Below are positions 1 through 6,430 of a stretch of DNA of 6,430 bases, one piece after another. The number at the start of each line of letters is the position of its first letter. Position 1 is the stretch's first letter. The translations under genes were made by a program, and so were the position numbers. Source of the stretch: Balneolales bacterium. GTDB taxonomy: Bacteria > Bacteroidota > Rhodothermia > Balneolales > Natronogracilivirgulaceae. The notes under the pieces were generated by a model. It was not told the DNA's origin. It saw only the letters and a list, made by a program, of their open reading frames with translations, and searched no databases. The stretch is taken from the NCBI GenBank assembly GCA_007116685.1, contig SKIC01000292.1, positions 1-6,430 on the forward strand. Reading direction: 5' to 3'.

Positions 1-2
1 CC

Positions 3-137
3 CCGTCTCCGCAGGAGACATGGATAAACAGCCAGAGCATTCATGCTCTGGCGATAAAGCAAAAAGAACGATTTTCACCCTCTTGGCGTAAAAAGAATGC
101 CAACGATGTAAAAAGCCTGGTGGATGCAATTCCTTAA
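3..137 (+). CDS. Possible C-terminal tail of an upstream gene (uncertain)
   Basis: An open frame enters from the left edge and stops at TAA 135-137, giving 44 codons with no internal stop. The last part is basic and then ends in SLVDAIP, which reads plausibly as a protein C-terminus. I do not recognise the protein. The support is weak: 44 open codons occur by chance fairly often, and the first third of the frame lies inside two perfect hairpins (5-19 and 31-52) that look more like a non-coding repeat. A second frame (2-91) is also open over the same bases, which further lowers the value of the open frame. If it is real, a palindromic repeat has been inserted into, or has replaced, part of the 3' end of the gene. 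Sequence left of the window would decide. Confidence 0.2.
   Translation, partial: PSPQETWINSQSIHALAIKQKERFSPSWRKKNANDVKSLVDAIP
5..52. repeat. Pair of adjacent perfect hairpins (REP-like palindromic unit?)
   Basis: Two inverted repeats stand 11 nt apart. The first has 6-bp arms at 5-10 (GTCTCC) and 14-19 (GGAGAC) around a GCA loop. The second has 10-bp arms at 31-40 (GCCAGAGCAT) and 43-52 (ATGCTCTGGC), which as a hairpin would be about 9 bp closed by a four-base loop. Neither is followed by a T-tract on either strand, so they do not look like intrinsic terminators. Paired GC-rich palindromes between genes are typical of REP/BIME-like dispersed elements moved by REP-associated tyrosine transposases, but no transposase is visible here and copy number cannot be judged from one window. 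The hairpins are seen directly; the mobile-repeat reading is inference. Confidence 0.45.
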
Positions 138-142
138 GGTTG

Positions 143-149
143 TATAAAT
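143..149 (+). promoter_or_regulatory. Candidate -10 element for the metalloprotease gene
   Basis: TATAAAT lies 52 nt upstream of the ATG at 202, in the AT-rich stretch 138-201 that separates the gene from the left-edge material. No convincing -35 hexamer is found 16-19 nt upstream, and the Bacteroidota-type TTTG / TAnnTTTG pair is not clearly present. This is the best-placed promoter-like sequence, but a weak match. Confidence 0.2.
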
Positions 150-201
150 CCTGCTTTCATCATTTATTCATTGGCAGTTAATCATCACAAATCCAAACCA
201 A

Positions 202-2577
202 ATGAAACAAATCTACTCTATTGGAATTGCTTTGGTGTTTTTGTTTTCTGCTTGTTCTACCACAGAGCAGGCTACACAGAACAATGAAAGACCACAGCAA
301 TCACAAAGTGCTTACGATAAAATTATAAGTGAAGCAGATTTCTCGGAATCGGGACTCTTCACTGTTCACCGAAAAGACGAAAAAGTTTGGTATGAAATAC
401 CAGCCGAAGAATTAGGTCGTGAATTGTTATTAGTGAGCAGAATTGTTCGTGCTCAGGAAGGAACAGGCCACGGTGGAATGCGCTTCAATAATCACGTTGT
501 TACCTGGGAAAAAGTGGGTAACAGAATCCTTCTGAAAGCAAATCTGTTTCAGGCGCGTGCAGACAGCAGTGATAATGTTTTCGATGCCGTTCGAAATTCA
601 AATATGGAGCCAATAATTGCTTCATTGGCGATAGCGGCAACAGCTCCTGACAGTAGCTCTTACATCGTTGAGGTAACTCGTTTATTTACTACTGATGTGC
701 CGGAATTGTCGCCCAGACGCCGTTTTGAGCAGTCTGCCCAAGCCAGAAGAGTAGATTCTGAGCGCAGTTATATTGAGCGTGTTCGCGCATTTCCGGATAA
801 TGTGGAATTGACTAATGTAATCACTATGGATGCGCAGCGCCCACCACGCGATTGGAGATTGGGCACCATTTCCATGACCTTGAATCATAGCATGATTCGA
901 TTACCGGAAGAACCCATGATGCCACGTTATCACGATGAGCGTGTGGGATTTTTCTCAGTGCAAACAACGGATTTCAGTTCCATGGAGCACCGCGCGGATA
1001 ACAAGAGATTTATTACTCGCTGGCGACTGGAAAAGCAGGATCCCGATGCCGAAATTTCTGATCCTGTAGAGCCGATTATTTGGTACGTGGATCACGCCAC
1101 ACCCGAATGGTTGATTCCTTATGTAATTCAGGGCGTGAATGATTGGCAGCCCGCTTTTGAGCAAGCCGGTTTTTCAAATGCAATAATTGGAAAATTAGCG
1201 CCAACACCGGAAGAAGACCCGGATTTCAGCTTAGAAGATGCTCGATTCCCAACCATCAGATGGATGGCGAGCCGTACGCCAAATGCCCGTGGACCTCATA
1301 CACATGATCCCCGAAGTGGCGAAATTATCACTGCTTCTGTGGAAATGTATCACAATGTGATGAGTCTTCTCAGAAACTGGTATTTCGTGCAAGGTGCTGC
1401 CGTTGATGACAGAGTGAGAAACCTGCCTATGCCGGATTCTGTAATGGGACGTTTGGTGCAGTATGTTGTGGCACACGAAGTAGGGCACAGTATCGGATTG
1501 CCACACAACATGAAAGCCGCTTCCTCTGTGCCGGTAGATAGTCTCCGAAGCCCGACATTCACTCGCAAATACGGAACTACGCCGTCTATCATGGATTACG
1601 CTCGTATGAATTACGTTGCGCAGCCGGGTGACGATGTGTACATGTTCCCAATCGTATCAATTTACGATAAATTCGCTGTTGAATGGGGATACAAACCATT
1701 TCCGGAAGCCCGAACTCCTTCTGAAGAGCGTCTATTTTTAAATGAGATTGCAGCTCGTCAGGTTGACAATCCTATGCTATTATTCGGAAATCCGTCTCTG
1801 GTAGATCCAACTCAGCAAACGGAGGCATTGGGCGATAATCACGTAAAAGCTTCCGAGTATGGAATAGCGAATCTCAAAAGAATTATGGGATTCATCCTTG
1901 AATCCGCAGGAACCGAAGGTGAAAATTACGATACCCTTCAGGAATTGTATAACAACGTTGTTATGCAAAGACAAAGATACCTTGGCCACGTTACTACCTG
2001 GATTGGTGGAGTAATTGGCGAGCGTAAAGTTTTCGGGCAGGAGGGACCTGTGCATACGCCGGTATCTCGTGAGCGTCAAAAAGAAGCGATGGAGTTTTTA
2101 AAAGCAGAAGGTTTCACTACGCCTGAATATCTGCTCGATCCCGAAATTCTCGCACTCATAGAACCATCCGGTGCGAGCACTCGTGTTTTACGTAGTCAGT
2201 TATTTGTACTGAATCGCTTATTAAGTGATGACAGAATTCAAAGAATGACTGAAATCGAGACTGTGCATGGTGCATCTAATACGTACACAGTAGAAGAGAT
2301 GTTCGGAGATTTGAAAGATGGAATCTGGACGGAGTTATCTGCCAGAAATATCGAAATCGATTTTTATCGTCGTAATCTACAAAGAGCATATTTAGATATC
2401 GTGGAAAGACATCTTTCCGAAGATTCTAATAGCAGTGGCGAAACCAAAGCCATGATGCGTGGGAACCTGCGTGAAATCAAAGTGATGGCCGACCGTGGAG
2501 TCAACCGTGCCGCCAACACCACGACACGCTTCCACCTCGAAGACGTTTCCAGCCGAATCTCAAATATCCTGGATTAA
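202..2577 (+). CDS. Lipoprotein zinc metalloprotease, DUF5118/DUF5117/DUF4953 (Met-zincin) family
   Basis: This 791-residue protein is a predicted zinc-dependent peptidase anchored as a lipoprotein in the cell envelope; its substrate is unknown. The N-terminus is a short lipoprotein signal peptide ending FLFSAC, with Cys18 as the likely lipidated residue. About residues 39-88 match the DUF5118 pattern (GLFTVHRKDEKVWYEIP, then LLLVSRI). About 96-285 match DUF5117. The catalytic DUF4953 region follows, with DPRSGEI at 369-375 and the zinc site HEVGHSIGLPH at 425-435, i.e. HExxHxxGxxH with ligands His425, His429 and His435 and catalytic Glu426. SIMDY at 462-466 provides the metzincin Met-turn (Met464). 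The length is normal for the family and the frame is intact. The ATG at 202 is chosen because the signal peptide begins there. No Shine-Dalgarno is present; the leader is A-rich, as is usual in Bacteroidota-like bacteria. The gene stands alone, with its own terminator 39 nt downstream. The family assignment is firm; the physiological role is not known. Confidence 0.9.
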   Translation: MKQIYSIGIALVFLFSACSTTEQATQNNERPQQSQSAYDKIISEADFSESGLFTVHRKDEKVWYEIPAEELGRELLLVSRIVRAQEGTGHGGMRFNNHVVTWEKVGNRILLKANLFQARADSSDNVFDAVRNSNMEPIIASLAIAATAPDSSSYIVEVTRLFTTDVPELSPRRRFEQSAQARRVDSERSYIERVRAFPDNVELTNVITMDAQRPPRDWRLGTISMTLNHSMIRLPEEPMMPRYHDERVGFFSVQTTDFSSMEHRADNKRFITRWRLEKQDPDAEISDPVEPIIWYVDHATPEWLIPYVIQGVNDWQPAFEQAGFSNAIIGKLAPTPEEDPDFSLEDARFPTIRWMASRTPNARGPHTHDPRSGEIITASVEMYHNVMSLLRNWYFVQGAAVDDRVRNLPMPDSVMGRLVQYVVAHEVGHSIGLPHNMKAASSVPVDSLRSPTFTRKYGTTPSIMDYARMNYVAQPGDDVYMFPIVSIYDKFAVEWGYKPFPEARTPSEERLFLNEIAARQVDNPMLLFGNPSLVDPTQQTEALGDNHVKASEYGIANLKRIMGFILESAGTEGENYDTLQELYNNVVMQRQRYLGHVTTWIGGVIGERKVFGQEGPVHTPVSRERQKEAMEFLKAEGFTTPEYLLDPEILALIEPSGASTRVLRSQLFVLNRLLSDDRIQRMTEIETVHGASNTYTVEEMFGDLKDGIWTELSARNIEIDFYRRNLQRAYLDIVERHLSEDSNSSGETKAMMRGNLREIKVMADRGVNRAANTTTRFHLEDVSSRISNILD

Positions 2578-2616
2578 AAAGACCTACGTGTAAATAAAAA
2601 CACTTGGCAAACAATA

Positions 2617-2653
2617 AAAACGGGCAGCCCTCAGTAAAGGAGCTGCCCGTTTT
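2617..2653 (+). terminator. Intrinsic terminator of the metalloprotease gene, probably bidirectional
   Basis: A perfect 12-bp stem (2617-2628 AAAACGGGCAGC pairing with 2642-2653 GCTGCCCGTTTT) encloses a 13-nt loop that can add three more pairs (CCT 2629-2631 with AGG 2638-2640). The GC-rich core is flanked by A's on the left and T's on the right, so an RNA from either strand would end the stem in U's. It begins 39 nt after the stop at 2577. On the minus strand it would be a second stop signal behind the palindrome at 2838-2870. Confidence 0.85.
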
Positions 2654-2837
2654 CGTTTGGTAAACAAAACCCGGGCTGTCACGATTAGCTATTAAGCAGT
2701 ATAGTTTAAAGAGGCAATTTTTTATTACTAAGGACACCCGCATTTTGTTCTCTACTATTTGCTAAAAAGGCTTTCATCTTTCCTTCAGATGTAGCAGCTA
2801 TTCCCGGGATTGCGGAAGCCCGTTAGTAGAAAGGAAA
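2654..2837. other. Convergent intergenic stretch with no supported gene
   Basis: This lies between the two terminators of the convergent units (whole intergenic gap 2578-2897, 320 nt). I find no RNA gene or convincing coding region. The only candidate is a minus-strand frame open from 2822 to its TAA at 2706-2708. It contains an ATG at 2777-2775 preceded by a purine-rich AAGGAAAG, which would give a 23-residue peptide with no recognisable features. Two CCCGGG sites and a weak 4-bp hairpin (2806-2822) are present. It is most simply spacer sequence or a decayed remnant. Confidence 0.4.
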
Positions 2838-2870
2838 AAACCTGACAGATTTTTAAAATCTGTCAGGTTT
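2838..2870 (-). terminator. Near-perfect palindromic terminator of the minus-strand operon
   Basis: The arms 2838-2852 (AAACCTGACAGATTT) and 2856-2870 (AAATCTGTCAGGTTT) are exact inverse complements around a three-base centre, giving a 15-bp stem. Read on the minus strand, the stem ends in six T's (the A-run 2835-2840 on the + strand), as expected for Rho-independent termination. It starts 27 nt after the nuclease stop codon at 2898-2900. On the + strand only three T's follow, so it mainly serves the nuclease/antiporter transcript. Confidence 0.85.
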
Positions 2871-2897
2871 AAGCGTTGAAGTGAGTAAACTACCGAC

Positions 2898-4673
2898 TTA
2901 TTTCACCAGCATCATTTTACCTGTTAAAGCCGGGCCGTTCAGTAGTTGCACCGTGTACAGGTACATACCGCTAGGCAAGTGTGCGGCGTCAAAAGTGATT
3001 TGGTGAGTACCTGCATTGAAAGATTGACCGACAGAGGGTGTGGCTACTTGTCTGCCCAGCACATCATACACCGAAACGGTTACTTGTGATGGCTCAGGTA
3101 ATTGGAATCTGATGTTGGTAGTTGGGTTAAAAGGATTGGGGAAATTACCTTTCAGCTCAAATCCGGAAGGAATTGCAGCGGTGTATTCGGCGCTGGTGAA
3201 TGTTCCGGTTAGATCAAATCGCGCAAAAACGGGAAAGTGATCGGAGGTAGTTCTTAAGTATTCTTGTACATAATTAGGAACCAAGACTCTTTGGCTATCC
3301 TCAAAAAATACATCCGTCAACGTTTCTGAAATCATGATATGATCAATCATAGAACGATTTGAGCCTACTCCAAAACTTATAAAACCGGCTTCACTGAGGC
3401 TGCGTGTTACAATGTGATAATTAGGATCATTATCAAAATTAGCATAAGGAGAGGTGCTGTTCTGGAAAGTAGAAGCAGGGATGTCATCATTATAGTCACC
3501 CAAAACGATGATAGATTCACCGGATCGGTTGTTGTCGAGATAGGTTTTTAACTCGTTTGAGGCACGAACTCGTCTATTATAAGATTCGCCCGGATCACCA
3601 CCAGCCGCAGATTTTGCATGGATGTTGTACATATAAATTCGGCGAGTGACTCCTTGGGAATTTACATTGGCCAGCATTTTTAGAGGTCGGCGACCAGCCC
3701 AATCATATAAGGTAAATCCATCAGTTAGTACTTGAGTTACTAAAGGATTTACTCTCGCTGTACGGTAAAACCAAGCCGTTCTTTGAGATTGAGAGTAATC
3801 GGCAATAAAGCCATCAAAATCAGGCATTTCATCAATTAGTCTTTGAAACTGAGATTCGCTTGCTATCTCCTGCATCCCAATGATGTCCGGTCGTACCGTT
3901 TCGATAATCGTTTTAACGTTTTGAAACTGCAATTCCAGATTACTTGGACCATTATTGCTATCTCCAAACCATTCGATATTCCATGTCATGATATCTATGG
4001 TTTCGTCCGGACTCATATCATCACCGGGATAAACGGGGGGCTCAATACCAAAATCAGAAGGGAAACGAGGCATTAACTGTCTGGTATTGTTAAACCGTCC
4101 CGCTACACCGATTACATCAACTGGTTGATCCGTAGGGATGTGGGCGCCGTCAAATTCAGCGTTAAAACGTTGCACTCTGATTTCGCCATTTCCGGTTGCA
4201 TCGCTAAAATTATAGCTCGTATTGACTTGAAAAATACCGGTATGTGGTATGGTTACATTATTGATTTGAATTAACTGAGATTCAAAATTTCCGGTATTCA
4301 TATCGGCTACAGTAATTTGTGCCGGCTGTATTTCTCTGTTACCCTCGGGATATATTTCCACAGATACATTACTTGAAATTTGCAACAATCCATTAAATAG
4401 TGACATACCTCCGGTAACAACTACGGAGTCGCCTAATTGCACATCTAGTGTAAAGTCCGGTCTCATCAGTGCGGCTGAAAAAACAGCAATACCCGCCGTT
4501 TCATCCTGAATATACATTGGCCCTAAATATTGGTCTGATACGGTAACCCATCCGGACACGGTCACGGTATTACCACTGCCCATTTGGCGAGCATCTGCAA
4601 TCGGAATTGGGTTTTGTGCATTAGACGATAAGGTGAAAGAGAGTAGTAGAACTAAAAACGAGAAAAAACGCAT
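2898..4673 (-). CDS. Secreted endonuclease/exonuclease/phosphatase (EEP) protein with OB-fold-like N-domain and T9SS tail
   Basis: This 591-residue predicted extracellular nuclease or phosphodiesterase starts with a Sec signal peptide that probably cleaves after SSNA (Ala19). About residues 21-210 resemble the OB-fold/DUF5689-type modules of secreted nucleases (TVTVSGWVTV, MYIQDETAGIAVF, GDSVVVTGG), a probable nucleic-acid-binding part. The EEP fold covers about 224-490 with all expected motifs: TWNIEWFG (Asn232), MQEI (metal-binding Glu269), YNIHAK (His352), GDYND (Asp393, Asn395), IDH (444-445) and SDHFP (Asp478, His479). The catalytic site therefore appears complete. About 505-591 form a type A T9SS sorting domain (FPNPFNPTTNIRF, VYDVLGRQV, LPSGMYLYTV), implying outer-membrane export by T9SS and surface attachment or release. 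The gene begins 16 nt after the antiporter stop, with no Shine-Dalgarno, so it is probably the second cistron of that transcript. DNase, RNase and other phosphodiesterase activities cannot be told apart from sequence. Extracellular DNA use or phosphate scavenging is inference. Confidence 0.9.
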   Translation of the reverse strand: MRFFSFLVLLLSFTLSSNAQNPIPIADARQMGSGNTVTVSGWVTVSDQYLGPMYIQDETAGIAVFSAALMRPDFTLDVQLGDSVVVTGGMSLFNGLLQISSNVSVEIYPEGNREIQPAQITVADMNTGNFESQLIQINNVTIPHTGIFQVNTSYNFSDATGNGEIRVQRFNAEFDGAHIPTDQPVDVIGVAGRFNNTRQLMPRFPSDFGIEPPVYPGDDMSPDETIDIMTWNIEWFGDSNNGPSNLELQFQNVKTIIETVRPDIIGMQEIASESQFQRLIDEMPDFDGFIADYSQSQRTAWFYRTARVNPLVTQVLTDGFTLYDWAGRRPLKMLANVNSQGVTRRIYMYNIHAKSAAGGDPGESYNRRVRASNELKTYLDNNRSGESIIVLGDYNDDIPASTFQNSTSPYANFDNDPNYHIVTRSLSEAGFISFGVGSNRSMIDHIMISETLTDVFFEDSQRVLVPNYVQEYLRTTSDHFPVFARFDLTGTFTSAEYTAAIPSGFELKGNFPNPFNPTTNIRFQLPEPSQVTVSVYDVLGRQVATPSVGQSFNAGTHQITFDAAHLPSGMYLYTVQLLNGPALTGKMMLVK

Positions 4674-4689
4674 AATAAATCTAGGTCAG

Positions 4690-6430
4690 TTAGGATTGAG
4701 AACCGGAGTCTTTGCTTGCCGATTTCTTTTCTTCTTTAAACTCAAGTTTTGCTGAAAAAATATCTCTTATTTCTTGAATAGATGCCACATTACTTAGTTT
4801 GTTTACCATTTCTTTACTTCTTATCAATCGTGCAATTCTTCCAAGAACTGAAATACAACGATTTACAGGATAATCTTCCGGTGTAAGAAGTAAAAATATT
4901 ACATGTACTTTCTCTTCCACTTTTTCATGAGAAAGACCTTCTTTACTAATCCCCAGAAATAGTGTTGGGTCAGAAACATATTGCGTTCGAGTGTGGCTTA
5001 TTACAACCCCAGGTAGTTCGCCGGGCATATTATCGGGATCAATCTTTAATAAACGTTCAACAGTGGCATTTAAACCTTTTTCACGCTCATAAAAGTGATT
5101 TTCAAGTAAGTAACGCAGAGCTTTGCCATAACTCATATCATCGAGCTCGATATCAATGTTTGGGGCAAAAAGCGGCGGGATTTTCCCACGTTGGAAGTTT
5201 AATTGTAAAACAGCGTTGCTTTCGTGAACCACCTCAGACGGATAAATCACAATCAGATTATTATCAAAATTTTTGGCAAATAACTGAGGTAATCTTTCTA
5301 ATGAGCGTTGCCATGAAATAGTGTCGCGACGAGCACCATAGAGAATAACCAAATCGTTTTCGCTAATCTCCAGAGATTTTGTTTTATACAAATCAAACCA
5401 ATCGGATAACTCCTCAAAAGTTGCTTCCAATTCAGGTTCACGTTGGGTGATATATTCTTTGGCAATACTCAAATTATCTTTAGTACCATAAACCACTAAA
5501 CCTGCTCCAATTTGGCCACTCAGGTTTTTAATCATAGTTATGGTACTCATAAATCCTGGTTCATGATCAGCCAGTGGTGGAATGAATAATTTTATTCTCT
5601 CTGCTGTATTTAAGGGCTCATTGAACCTGCATACCATTGCTGTTTCATCAGTTTGTTCTAAAAGCTGATCCAGAATAGTACCGAAAATTCTTTGGCGCGG
5701 ACCAATTTCGCCATTCCATCCGATGATTACATCAGAAATACGAAGTTCTTTAATAGCCCGGGTCATGGCCGTAGCAACATTCATATCTACTCTGGTTACA
5801 GGAATAACCGGGATGTCGGCGGCAGCGGCGTGAACGACAGCATGGCTGAGCGTTTTTTCACTAGCTGCAACCTGAGCATCAACATCACCACGGTCTAAGG
5901 TAACGGTGAGAGGGAAGAGAGGCTCTTCTGAACTGGTTTTTCGCATCATTATTGCCAAATCCATAAGTGACTCAGATGTTGCCGGATTAGCAAGAGGAAC
6001 CAAAATACGCTGTGGCGCATCAGCAGGATCGTATGGTCGTTTTTCTTCTTGACGTGCTACTTTACGTCCAAAGTTTTCTACCAGAAGCGGACCAATCAGA
6101 CAGGTAATCAAAATCATAATAACAACCGCATTAACAACTGTCTCGTTAAAGAAACCGAGATCAAAACCAACGAGAGTTACGGCAAGTGTAGCTGCAGCCT
6201 GAGGAGTGGAAAGACCAATCATCGTCCAGTTTTCGGGCATGGATAGTTTATAAATAAACTTGGTAGTGAAAACACCCAATGATTTACCGACAAAAACTAA
6301 GGCCGTAAACGACAAAGCAAGTAACCAAACTTCCAGACTCACAAGAACGGCTACATCAACTAGCATCCCCACAGAAATTAAAAAGAAAGGAATGAGCAGG
6401 GCGTTGCCAACAAACACTACTCGCGTCATC
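4690..6430 (-). CDS. CPA2-type cation:proton antiporter with tandem USP domains and C-terminal EIIA domain (N-terminus outside window)
   Basis: The gene runs off the right edge; the Met at 6429 is internal, so residues are numbered from it (579 visible). About 5-118 hold four hydrophobic segments typical of the last helices of Na+/H+ or K+/H+ antiporters (ALLIPFFLISVGMLVD, ALVFVGKSLG, GLSTPQAAATLAVTLVG, VVIMILITCLIGPLLV). The earlier helices with the transport-site acidic residues are missing from the window. About 141-268 form a USP domain with an intact ATP-binding signature G-2x-G-9x-G-T (Gly237, Gly240, Gly250, Thr251). About 277-397 look like a second, degenerate USP repeat without that signature. 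About 425-562 resemble a PTS EIIA type 2 (fructose/nitrogen) domain, with GVVISHTR carrying the candidate phospho-acceptor His479. A charged tail ends the protein. It likely exchanges monovalent cations for protons across the inner membrane, with the cytoplasmic domains sensing nucleotide or phosphotransfer state. Ion choice is unknown. It is first in a probable two-gene transcript with the nuclease. Confidence 0.88.
   Translation of the reverse strand, partial: MTRVVFVGNALLIPFFLISVGMLVDVAVLVSLEVWLLALSFTALVFVGKSLGVFTTKFIYKLSMPENWTMIGLSTPQAAATLAVTLVGFDLGFFNETVVNAVVIMILITCLIGPLLVENFGRKVARQEEKRPYDPADAPQRILVPLANPATSESLMDLAIMMRKTSSEEPLFPLTVTLDRGDVDAQVAASEKTLSHAVVHAAAADIPVIPVTRVDMNVATAMTRAIKELRISDVIIGWNGEIGPRQRIFGTILDQLLEQTDETAMVCRFNEPLNTAERIKLFIPPLADHEPGFMSTITMIKNLSGQIGAGLVVYGTKDNLSIAKEYITQREPELEATFEELSDWFDLYKTKSLEISENDLVILYGARRDTISWQRSLERLPQLFAKNFDNNLIVIYPSEVVHESNAVLQLNFQRGKIPPLFAPNIDIELDDMSYGKALRYLLENHFYEREKGLNATVERLLKIDPDNMPGELPGVVISHTRTQYVSDPTLFLGISKEGLSHEKVEEKVHVIFLLLTPEDYPVNRCISVLGRIARLIRSKEMVNKLSNVASIQEIRDIFSAKLEFKEEKKSASKDSGSQS

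Noticed and set aside
682..1592. Several open frames of 68-91 codons on the minus strand within the metalloprotease gene
   Set aside because: They overlap an intact, well-recognised + strand gene, show no domain or signal features, and are antisense shadows.
2501..2743. An 80-codon minus-strand frame crossing the metalloprotease 3' end and the terminator
   Set aside because: It runs through the terminator hairpin and the coding end of another gene, which makes it an implausible real gene.
2806..2822. CGGG...CCCG hairpin in the convergent gap
   Set aside because: It has only a four-base stem with a large loop, too weak to call as a terminator or regulatory structure.
3040..4076. Plus-strand open frames opposite the EEP nuclease gene
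   Set aside because: They are antisense to a gene with complete catalytic motifs and a T9SS tail, and their translations have no recognisable features.
4962..5321. A 119-codon plus-strand open frame opposite the EIIA and second USP domain region
   Set aside because: It lies wholly antisense to the antiporter gene, with composition typical of a shadow frame and no recognisable motif.
6427..6429. ATG at the right edge as the true start of the antiporter
   Set aside because: The chain would begin in the middle of the transport domain with only about four helices, so this Met is internal and the gene continues beyond the window.
1..6430. Search for a novel multi-gene defence, mobile or biosynthetic system
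   Set aside because: The complete genes are a metalloprotease, a secreted nuclease and an antiporter fragment. None carries defence or mobility motifs, and no transposase, integrase, CRISPR repeat or toxin-antitoxin pair is visible.

Overview
The window looks like ordinary chromosomal DNA from a marine-type member of the FCB group (Bacteroidota, Balneolota or Rhodothermota). One protein ends in a type IX secretion (T9SS) sorting domain of the NPFNPTT / YDVLGR / LPSGMYLY type. Both visible gene starts lack a Shine-Dalgarno sequence. GC content is moderate, low-to-mid 40s percent by eye. NPFNPTT-type tails are especially common in Balneolota/Rhodothermota and Ignavibacteria, so a Balneolaceae-like host is my best guess, but this is inference.

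Layout, left to right. Bases 1-201 hold the edge of an unseen upstream region: two adjacent perfect hairpins (5-19 and 31-52), an uncertain coding tail ending at 137, and the leader of the first complete gene. Bases 202-2577 (+) encode a lipoprotein zinc metalloprotease of the DUF5118/DUF5117/DUF4953 'Met-zincin' family with an intact HExxHxxGxxH site. Bases 2578-2897 are a convergent intergenic region with a bidirectional-looking terminator for the + gene (2617-2653) and a near-perfect 33-bp palindromic terminator for the minus-strand genes (2838-2870). Bases 2898-4673 (-) encode a secreted protein with an OB-fold-like region, an endonuclease/exonuclease/phosphatase (EEP) domain and a T9SS tail. 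Bases 4690-6430 (-) are the C-terminal part of a CPA2-type cation:proton antiporter fused to two universal-stress-protein (USP) like domains and a PTS EIIA-like domain. Its N-terminus lies beyond the right edge.

The antiporter and nuclease genes are 16 nt apart on the same strand and share the palindromic terminator, so they are probably co-transcribed, with the promoter outside the window. The metalloprotease is a separate convergent unit. The two secreted hydrolases fit an extracellular degrader of protein and nucleic acid or phosphoesters. The antiporter would serve pH or ion homeostasis under nucleotide and phosphotransfer control. I found no tRNA, rRNA, CRISPR array, insertion sequence or phage gene, and no strong case for an undescribed multi-gene system. 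The most distinctive items are the sensor-laden antiporter and the palindromic repeat at the left edge.
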